20,740 bases of DNA from Colivivens sp963645405 (GTDB lineage Bacteria > Bacteroidota > Bacteroidia > Bacteroidales > Bacteroidaceae), in NCBI GenBank assembly GCA_963645405.1, contig CAVISR010000055.1, positions 1 to 20,740 of the forward strand, given 5' to 3'. Both the position numbers and the translations under genes were made by a program. Within the stretch, counting starts at the first letter, position 1, and every line of letters begins with the position of its first letter. Below the pieces are notes generated by a model. The model was not told the DNA's origin. It worked only from the letters and a program-made list of their open reading frames with translations, and did not search any database. Positions 14,748 through 20,740 of the stretch are shown piece by piece.

Positions 14748-15896
14748 ATGCAAACAAATACTGATACTGATCCAAAGAACATCACTTGGGAGCAGCTCCT
14801 CGAATCCATTTCACACGGAAAAGAACATGCGGAAGAAACCAAATGGCTGATATTCCGCTATCTTCAGCACAACTACAAGACCATAGGTTCGGTCATGGTA
14901 CGCACCCTGCTTGCTGCCTACATGAAACTGCATGTCAAGGAAGCATCGCTCATCAATTCGTGCATGCTCGGCATGGCAGCGAAAATCAGCGAGACATACA
15001 GCGACTTCAAGTTGACAAACTTTCTGGATGCATGGGGCTACGACAGTTGTCTGCGGGCACAAGACCTACAACGCGAGACCGGCAAGGACGGCAGACAGTT
15101 CCTTTCACTCAAAGAACGTGTGGAGCGCGCCCTGCAGTCGTACCTGCTTCATCATCCCGATGAGAACAAGGAAGGATGCAAAAGCATCGTAAGCATGTAT
15201 GCAGTGAAGGTGTTTGAAAAGGATGTGCGTAGCAGGAAATGCCGCTATGTGAAGCTCGTTGGAAGCGACGGAATGGACTTCATTGCCGACAGCCACCAGT
15301 TCCCGTGCCGTCCGTGGGAAATTTGCGGACACATTTTCGACGTACTCACAAGAGTATCGAAACAGGGCAAGGAACGTGCCGTAGACATTGTGGTGTCACA
15401 AAAACGCATAGACGAAGTGTTCACTCCGGCAGTAGGATATGTGGAACATGTGGACGAAAGCCACGGGCACATCCATGTGTACGACTCGCTGTCGAGGCAT
15501 TTCGTGGCAGAAATGAAGGCTCTGCCTCATGGCATACGTATTGAGAAAGGATGCTTTGTCAGATTCTGTCCGATAATCATAAAGGATGACAAATTCAAGT
15601 CCGCAGCAATCATTGGCACAATGGACAAGCAGGAAGGATACAGACTCTTTGGAGTGTACGAAGCAACAATAGACTACGTCAACACGGCAGACAGCTACGT
15701 CCGCTACACCATCAAGTCGGAGATAAAGACGACACCGGAAGGAACCATCACCCCAACCGGTTTCGCTTCTACAGCCGACATGTCACAAGAGAGCAGGAAC
15801 AGAATTGCAGCAGGAGACCATGTGCAGATACTTCTGTTTCTGAAGCGGGGAAAAGACGGGCTGAAGCACAACCACGTGGCAGAGATAATCACATGA
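14748..15896 (+). CDS. Conserved-looking protein of unknown function
   Basis: I do not recognise this 382-residue protein. It has no signal peptide or membrane segment, so it is probably cytosolic. Residues 1-130 look helical (for example WLIFRYLQHNY and LINSCMLGMAAKI). Residues 150-382 look like three successive small beta domains: SMYAVKVFEKDVRSRKCRYV near 148-167, VGYVEHVDESHGHIHVYD near 227-244, and a last one from LFGVYEATIDYV ending NHVAEIIT. The middle one resembles a cold-shock or OB-type barrel (VEHVDESHGHIHV, then KGCFVRF), which would fit nucleic-acid binding, but this is inference from pattern. It lies 154 bases after the DUF3276 gene on the same strand with no clear promoter in between, so it may be co-transcribed. 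Base composition is like its neighbours. Confidence 0.8.
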   Translation: MQTNTDTDPKNITWEQLLESISHGKEHAEETKWLIFRYLQHNYKTIGSVMVRTLLAAYMKLHVKEASLINSCMLGMAAKISETYSDFKLTNFLDAWGYDSCLRAQDLQRETGKDGRQFLSLKERVERALQSYLLHHPDENKEGCKSIVSMYAVKVFEKDVRSRKCRYVKLVGSDGMDFIADSHQFPCRPWEICGHIFDVLTRVSKQGKERAVDIVVSQKRIDEVFTPAVGYVEHVDESHGHIHVYDSLSRHFVAEMKALPHGIRIEKGCFVRFCPIIIKDDKFKSAAIIGTMDKQEGYRLFGVYEATIDYVNTADSYVRYTIKSEIKTTPEGTITPTGFASTADMSQESRNRIAAGDHVQILLFLKRGKDGLKHNHVAEIIT

Positions 15897-16008
15897 ATTC
15901 CTGGGTTCTGACCTATAATCATTGGTCTTGGCAGTGCAAAACAATGCAAAATAGTCCGCAACAGAAAGAATTTATGGGACAAAACGTGGTTCATTGACGG
16001 ATATTATC

Positions 16009-16016
16009 TATATTTG
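16009..16016 (+). promoter_or_regulatory. -7 promoter element of the preA-like gene
   Basis: TATATTTG matches TAnnTTTG exactly. No good -33 box is present. Transcription from here would give a leader of only about 15 bases to ATG 16037, or about 45 bases to ATG 16067. Confidence 0.5.
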
Positions 16017-16036
16017 CACCATACTTATATTTATCA

Positions 16037-17527
16037 ATGGCTTATACGAGATTAAACTTACACACTATGGAAGAGAGATTTTACAGGGAAGAGGCTTCAC
16101 GCTGTCTGCTTTGCGAAAATGCCCCTTGCAGCGCTGCCTGCAGTCACGGCGACCCGGCAAGGATGTTGCGTGCCATACGTTTCGACAACAGCAAGAATGC
16201 CGGAAAATGGATTGCCGAATGTACGGACGATGAACTGGAGGCAGCCGAACGGGCTTGCATCCACTACGACCGTCCCATCAGAATACGCAAGGTGACTGAA
16301 TGCCTGAAGCAGGAGGCTATGGACAGCGATGACGCTTGCAAGCCCGACCTGAGCATTGAGTTCTGCGGAATGAAGTGCGAGAACCCGTTCTTCCTCGCTT
16401 CGTCTGCCATCTGCACCAACTACGAGATGGTGGCACGGGCTTTCGATGCAGGATGGGCTGGAGTGTTCTACAAGAGCATCTGTCTGGAGGACATCCATGA
16501 AGTTTCGCCACGCTTCGACTCTGTGGGTGAAGAGGGAGACACGGGAAAGTTCTATGGCTTCCGCAACATGGAGCAACTGAGCGAGAATCCGGCTGAGGTG
16601 GACTTCGACATTCTCAGAAGGCTGAAGAAGGATTATCCAGGCAAAATCGTCATTGCAAGCATCATGGGACAGACGCTCAACGACTGGGCGCAGCTGGCAC
16701 ACATGGCTGAAGATGCAGGACTCGATGCAGTGGAACTGAATTTCTCTTGTCCGCAGATGGGACTGGAAGGCATGGGCAGCGACGTGGGTCAGAACGTGGA
16801 ACTGGTGATGCACTACACCTCTTATGTAAAGAAGAGGGTGAGCATACCGGTGATCGTGAAGATGACGCCCAACATCACACACATCAGCCAGCCGGCAGTG
16901 GCTTCGGCACTGGCTGGAGCCGACGCAGTTTCTGCCATCAACACAATCAAGAGCGTCACCATATCGGACTCGTCGATGGTGTCCCACCAGCGCACCGTGT
17001 CGGGCTATTCCGGACGTGCAGTCAAACCGATTGCACTGCGCTACATACTTGAGATGGCACAGAATCCAATCCTGGAATACACTCCGCTCAGCGGCATAGG
17101 CGGCATCGAGACATGGAGAGACGCACTGGAATTCCTGCAACTGGGTTGCACCAACGTACAGATTTGCACCTCAGTGATGCAATACGGCTACCGCATCATC
17201 GACGACCTCATCGAGGGCATGCAGACATACCTGAAGGGACGAGGACTGACAAACATCAACAGCATCATAGGCGAAGAACTGAAGAACTTCGTGTTGCCAT
17301 CCGACATGGACCGCCACACCATCGTCTATCCGCAGATTGACAGGGAACTGTGCATCGGTTGCGGCAGATGCCACATCTCATGCGAAGACGGAGGCCATCA
17401 AGCCATAACAGTGGATGCCGACAGAATGCCACATGTGAACGGAAAGAAATGTGTCGGTTGCTTGCTTTGCCAGCACGTGTGTCCTACTGGCGCCATCAGA
17501 CTGTCGAAACGCGTAAGAAAGATTTAA
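16037..17527 (+). CDS. preA: PreA-like dihydropyrimidine dehydrogenase subunit with N-terminal Fe-S domain
   Basis: This 496-residue cytosolic enzyme subunit has three parts. Residues 23-35 carry a four-cysteine motif (CLLCENAPCSAAC) like the first domain of PreT or GltD-type proteins. Residues about 108-400 are an FMN-binding barrel of the dihydroorotate/dihydropyrimidine dehydrogenase type, with FFLASSAICTNYEM, GFRNMEQLSENP, ELNFSCPQMG and SGIGGIETWRDALEFLQLG. The C-terminus holds two [4Fe-4S] ferredoxin motifs, CIGCGRCHISC and CVGCLLCQHVC. PreA with PreT reduces uracil or thymine with NADH in E. coli; no preT-like FAD subunit is visible here. E. coli PreA is about 410 residues, and the extra length is the N-terminal domain. 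ATG 16067 (MEERFYREEAS) is a possible alternative start that keeps all motifs. Its TAA interlocks with the stop of the convergent gene. Confidence 0.85.
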   Translation: MAYTRLNLHTMEERFYREEASRCLLCENAPCSAACSHGDPARMLRAIRFDNSKNAGKWIAECTDDELEAAERACIHYDRPIRIRKVTECLKQEAMDSDDACKPDLSIEFCGMKCENPFFLASSAICTNYEMVARAFDAGWAGVFYKSICLEDIHEVSPRFDSVGEEGDTGKFYGFRNMEQLSENPAEVDFDILRRLKKDYPGKIVIASIMGQTLNDWAQLAHMAEDAGLDAVELNFSCPQMGLEGMGSDVGQNVELVMHYTSYVKKRVSIPVIVKMTPNITHISQPAVASALAGADAVSAINTIKSVTISDSSMVSHQRTVSGYSGRAVKPIALRYILEMAQNPILEYTPLSGIGGIETWRDALEFLQLGCTNVQICTSVMQYGYRIIDDLIEGMQTYLKGRGLTNINSIIGEELKNFVLPSDMDRHTIVYPQIDRELCIGCGRCHISCEDGGHQAITVDADRMPHVNGKKCVGCLLCQHVCPTGAIRLSKRVRKI

Positions 17528-18549
17528 GGAAGCTTGCGTTCGCGGACCTTCGCCACGAAGTTCCGGAAGATGGCAAGCGCCTGATTCTTGCCCATGAAGT
17601 CTGAGGCATTGGCTGCACCGGTGTTGTATTTCACGATGGAGGCCTCGGGATGGAACTGCAGACCGATAATCAAAGTCTTGTCGTTGCGCTCGATGGCCTC
17701 AATGAAGTTTTCGCCATTTGTCGGAGTGACTCCGGTGACAGAGAGCCGCGTACTGTCCATGCGTTTCAATACCTGGTGATGCCACGAAGGCACATTCTCA
17801 AGAACAGAAGCATGGCAGGAAAGGTCGGAAAGGATGGAGCCATCGGCAACCGTGACTGAGTGGGGAGAATAGTCGCGATAGAAGCCGGCAGCAGCCTGGT
17901 TGCGGTGGATATAGTTGTACGTTCGTCCTTTTGCGGCAAAATATGTCGGGATGTCCTGTATCACTTCGGCACCGCTCACTATGCCCAGCACCTGCATTCC
18001 ACGGCAGATTCCCATGACAGAGATGTCGTGGCTGATGCAATACGACATCAGGATATAGTCGCTCACGTCGCGCGTGGGGTTATAGTCCTTCTCCACCTCG
18101 ATGCCGTGCCAGGGCTGTGGCGTGGCAAGCAGCGTGGGACTGATGTCCTCACCGCCAGTGAATATCACACCGTCCACATCTTCCACGGCAGATTCTGCAT
18201 TGCTGTTGTCCAGTGGATTCTGCTTCACCTTCTCTGCATATCGGGCAGTCAGATAGTCGTTGACATCCACGCACTCACTGCTGACCATTCCGTCGGTGTA
18301 GGGAATGTCGTAGTCCACCACCTGCGGCATGAGCACCGGAATGGCACCAGCCTCCCGCACAGCCTCGACCACATTGGCATAGAACTCCGAAGTGGTGTCG
18401 GCACGCCATGCGATGCCAATCGTAACCTGATGTTCCTCATCGGCATTACCATCAGCACAAGTATTATCATCAGCACAGCCACCAAGTACAAATGTAAACA
18501 GCAACAAGACACATAATGCCAGTGACTTAAAACGGCATGATTTCTCCAT
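17524..18549 (-). CDS. Class I glutamine-amidotransferase-like lipoprotein (peptidase C26 family)
   Basis: A 341-residue predicted lipoprotein. The signal peptide ends VLGGC (Cys25) and is followed by ADDNTCADGNADEE, an acidic stretch compatible with surface display. The mature part matches the gamma-glutamyl-GABA hydrolase (PuuD/peptidase C26) family: VDGVIFTGGEDISP, the nucleophile elbow GICRGMQVL (Cys about 182), SWHHQ, and LQFHPEAS with His about 300 and Glu about 302. All three catalytic residues are present, so it is probably an active hydrolase of a gamma-glutamyl-type amide, but the substrate is unknown and the location outside the cytosol differs from PuuD. I chose ATG 18549 because it gives a standard lipoprotein signal; ATG 18588 would add 13 residues in front. 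It has its own -7 element and converges on preA. Confidence 0.87.
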   Translation of the reverse strand: MEKSCRFKSLALCVLLLFTFVLGGCADDNTCADGNADEEHQVTIGIAWRADTTSEFYANVVEAVREAGAIPVLMPQVVDYDIPYTDGMVSSECVDVNDYLTARYAEKVKQNPLDNSNAESAVEDVDGVIFTGGEDISPTLLATPQPWHGIEVEKDYNPTRDVSDYILMSYCISHDISVMGICRGMQVLGIVSGAEVIQDIPTYFAAKGRTYNYIHRNQAAAGFYRDYSPHSVTVADGSILSDLSCHASVLENVPSWHHQVLKRMDSTRLSVTGVTPTNGENFIEAIERNDKTLIIGLQFHPEASIVKYNTGAANASDFMGKNQALAIFRNFVAKVRERKLP

Positions 18550-18619
18550 AATTTCCTTATAGCCTAGAATTCCAGACAAATTCTGCAATTCATGACAGCA
18601 CCAACGCAGAATTTCACTG

Positions 18620-18627
18620 CAAAGTTA
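18620..18627 (-). promoter_or_regulatory. -7 promoter element of the amidotransferase-like lipoprotein gene
   Basis: TAACTTTG on the minus strand is an exact TAnnTTTG match, placing transcription start near 18613 and giving a leader of about 64 bases to ATG 18549. The -33 box is weak. It is back to back with the plus-strand promoter at 18678-18709. Confidence 0.5.
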
Positions 18628-18677
18628 CGTTTTTTTCGTCAGAACAGAGCCTCCACACCTTATTAATTATCAAAACA

Positions 18678-18709
18678 TTTGGAGCGTTGGAGGTTTTTTC
18701 GTAATTTTG
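18678..18709 (+). promoter_or_regulatory. Promoter of the AAA-ATPase/nuclease-like gene
   Basis: TTTG (18678-18681), 20 bases, then TAATTTTG (18702-18709) is a complete and exact Bacteroidetes -33/-7 promoter. Transcription should start near 18716, some 20 bases before the ATG. CCTCCA (about 18651-18656) and TGGAGG (about 18688-18693) form an inverted repeat spanning the -33 region that could be an operator. Confidence 0.75.
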
Positions 18710-18734
18710 CAACCAACAATTCATTCAAAGAGTC

Positions 18735-20498
18735 ATGGTAGAAGCAAAAAGGGTGCCATATGGAGTGTCTGATTTTCAGAGAATCATCAAGGAGAATCAG
18801 TACTATGTAGACAAGACAATGTATATCCCGTTGTTGGAAGAACAGCCCGACAACCTGATATTCATACGTCCGCGCCGTTTCGGCAAGAGTCTGTTCCTCA
18901 GCATGCTCGAAGCCTACTACGACTGCAAGTTGAAAGACCAGTTCCAGAAACTCTTTGGCGGACTTTGGATTGGAAGCCACCCCACCCCACTACAGGGGCA
19001 ATACCAGATTTTGTCGCTCGACTTCTCACAGGTGGGAGGCAGCGCCGAGAACCTGGAAGAGCGTTTCAATTCGTATTGCTGCATCTGTTTCGACAGCTTC
19101 GTCAGCAAATATGCCTACTTCTACGGCGATGCCATCAGCAAAGGCATATACGAAAGCAAAGAGTCGGCAGAGAAACTTGCCATCATCCAAAAATGCGCAA
19201 AGGAAAACGGATACCGGCTCTACCTCATAATCGACGAATACGACAATTTCACCAACACCGTTCTCAACGAGCAGGGCGAAGAGGTCTACCATGCCATGAC
19301 ACATGCCAGCGGCTTCTATCGCGACTATTTCAAGAAATTCAAGGGGTCGTTCAACAAGATTTTCATGACCGGAGTAAGCCCCGTCACACTCGACGATGTG
19401 ACAAGCGGATTCAATATCGGCTGGCACATCTCCACCAACCCACAGTTCGACAAGATGCTGGGCTTCAGCACCGACGATGTGTGGACAATGTTCACACGCT
19501 ACCGCGATGCCGGACAGATTCCTGCCAGCAGCAACGTTGAAGCCATGATTGCAGAAATCAAGCCCTGGTACGACAACTACTGCTTCTCAAAAGAGTGCCT
19601 TTCCCAGGAAGCAAGAGTCTTCAATTGCGACATGGTGCTTTACTATCTCCGCAACTACATGGACAAAGGACATGCACCCGAGAAGATGATTGACTCCAAC
19701 ACAAAGACCGACTACAACAAGATGAAGCGGTTGCTCCGGCTCGACAAACTGGACGGAAACCGCAAGGGCATCATCCGCAAGATAACAGAAGAAGGAAGCA
19801 TTGTGGCGGATTTGTTCGAGACCTTCCCTGCCAGCGACATCGTGAAGGCGGAGATATTCCCCAGCCTGCTGTTCTACTACGGCATGCTCACCATCAAAGG
19901 CACACTTGGCGAACAGCTGATATTGGGCATTCCGAACAACAATGTCCGCAAGCAATACTACGGCTATCTGCAAGAGCAATACCAGGACATCAGCCACATC
20001 AATCTGAACGACCTGGGCTGCAAGATGACCTACATGGCATTCGACGGCAAATGGCAGGACATGCTGGGATTCATGGCAAAGGCATACGCCGATGTGGCAT
20101 CAGTACGCGACGGAATCGAGGCAGAGCGCAACCTCCAGGGATTCTTCATGGCTTACCTCTACATGAGCAGTTACTATATCACTGCGCCCGAACTCGAGCT
20201 GAACCATGGCTACTGCGACTTCTTCCTCCTGCCCGACCTGACCCACTACCCCACCAAGCACAGCTACATCATCGAACTGAAGATGTTGCCAGCAAAAGAC
20301 TTCGAAGACAAGGCAGAAGCACAATGGCACGAAGCAGTGGAACAAATCAACCGCTATGCAGCAGCGCCAAGGGTGGAAGTACTCCGCCAGGGCACAACAC
20401 TGCACAAAATCATCATCCAGTTCAGCGGATGGGAAGTGAAGAGGATGGAAGAGATAGAAGACAACAAACAGACATCCAATTGGATGTCAAGCTGTTGA
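18735..20498 (+). CDS. AAA-ATPase-like protein with C-terminal PD-(D/E)XK nuclease domain
   Basis: A 587-residue cytosolic protein of the large Bacteroidetes family that joins an AAA-ATPase-like domain (PF09820 type) to a PD-(D/E)XK domain (DUF1703/PF08011 type). It begins VPYGVSDFQRIIKENQYYVD, a typical start for the family. The Walker-A-like motif RPRRFGKSL is at residues 45-53 and the Walker-B motif LYLIIDEYDNF near 162-172. The nuclease-like core is YCDFFLLP (Asp495) and YIIELKM (Glu514, Lys516), so both active sites look intact. Length is normal. The biological role of the family is not established; it often occurs in several copies per genome. It is a single-gene unit with its own strong promoter, not obviously linked to its neighbours. 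Confidence 0.9.
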   Translation: MVEAKRVPYGVSDFQRIIKENQYYVDKTMYIPLLEEQPDNLIFIRPRRFGKSLFLSMLEAYYDCKLKDQFQKLFGGLWIGSHPTPLQGQYQILSLDFSQVGGSAENLEERFNSYCCICFDSFVSKYAYFYGDAISKGIYESKESAEKLAIIQKCAKENGYRLYLIIDEYDNFTNTVLNEQGEEVYHAMTHASGFYRDYFKKFKGSFNKIFMTGVSPVTLDDVTSGFNIGWHISTNPQFDKMLGFSTDDVWTMFTRYRDAGQIPASSNVEAMIAEIKPWYDNYCFSKECLSQEARVFNCDMVLYYLRNYMDKGHAPEKMIDSNTKTDYNKMKRLLRLDKLDGNRKGIIRKITEEGSIVADLFETFPASDIVKAEIFPSLLFYYGMLTIKGTLGEQLILGIPNNNVRKQYYGYLQEQYQDISHINLNDLGCKMTYMAFDGKWQDMLGFMAKAYADVASVRDGIEAERNLQGFFMAYLYMSSYYITAPELELNHGYCDFFLLPDLTHYPTKHSYIIELKMLPAKDFEDKAEAQWHEAVEQINRYAAAPRVEVLRQGTTLHKIIIQFSGWEVKRMEEIEDNKQTSNWMSSC

Positions 20499-20740
20499 GT
20501 ATAAAAAGTCTCGTTTCCGAAGCTACAAATAGCAATCGCAGGAAACCTAACTGATATAGCCCCGAACCGGTAAAGCATTGCTTATGAGAGAGATACACAG
20601 CGCAATATCAAATATCAATTATATCAATTATTTTTAGGGGTATCCCTATACTCCAATTCACCTCCCTTGACACCAACCAAACCATCAATCGTTAATTAAT
20701 ACGCACTATACCATATTATATATATTATTTATATTATTAT
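20499..20740. other. AT-rich intergenic end of the window
   Basis: No gene is supported. The stretch holds three tandem ATATCAA-type units (20605-20629), a small palindrome TAGGG-GTAT-CCCTA (20635-20648) and an almost pure A+T tail from about 20710. The palindrome is not followed by a T-run. It is most likely the upstream region of a gene outside the window. Confidence 0.6.

Noticed and set aside
18550..18588. Upstream start ATG 18588 for the amidotransferase-like lipoprotein
   Set aside because: It would put 13 residues before a standard lipoprotein signal peptide; ATG 18549 is more likely.
20635..20648. Terminator of the AAA-ATPase-like gene
   Set aside because: The TAGGG/CCCTA palindrome is only five base pairs and has no T-run on the plus strand.

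Overview
The window looks like chromosome of a Prevotella-type member of the Bacteroidales. Evidence: promoters have the Bacteroidetes form (TTTG, about 20 bases, TAnnTTTG); lipoproteins carry acidic residues just after the lipid-bearing cysteine; one secreted protein ends in a Prevotella-style C-terminal sorting-like tail; and the gene set includes nusB-yajC-ybbR-coaE-DUF5606, DUF3276 and BtuG-type proteins. No rRNA, tRNA, CRISPR array or insertion sequence was seen.

Layout. Positions 1-406 are a repeat-bearing intergenic stretch leading into a plus-strand operon: a cytidylate kinase-like protein followed by lrgA-like and lrgB-like membrane genes (407-2079). A probable bidirectional terminator (about 2085-2167) separates this from a long minus-strand operon (10355 down to 2206) that starts with a cobalamin riboswitch. 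Its genes are, in order, the outer-membrane receptor btuB, the surface B12-capturing lipoprotein btuG, a second surface lipoprotein of unknown role, and a 1086-residue modular secreted protein. That last protein joins an N-terminal domain, a predicted beta-helix, a DUF5074 beta-propeller, an Ig-like domain and a sorting-like tail. It is the best candidate for undescribed biology here: probably an extra cell-surface component of vitamin B12 capture. No inner-membrane B12 ABC transporter lies in the window.

The 730-base gap 10004-10733 holds the btuB leader with its riboswitch, the promoter, a 40-base tandem duplication, the terminator of the next operon and a 21-base repeat present three times. 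Next is a minus-strand housekeeping operon read nusB, yajC, ybbR-like, coaE, DUF5606 (14144 down to 10734). Divergent from nusB, on the plus strand, are a DUF3276 PUR-like nucleic-acid-binding protein and an unrecognised 382-residue protein. They are followed by a PreA-like dihydropyrimidine dehydrogenase subunit with an added N-terminal iron-sulfur domain. Its stop codon interlocks with that of a convergent class I glutamine-amidotransferase-like lipoprotein. A divergent promoter pair (18620-18709) then leads to a large AAA-ATPase/PD-(D/E)XK protein (18735-20498), and the window ends in AT-rich intergenic DNA.
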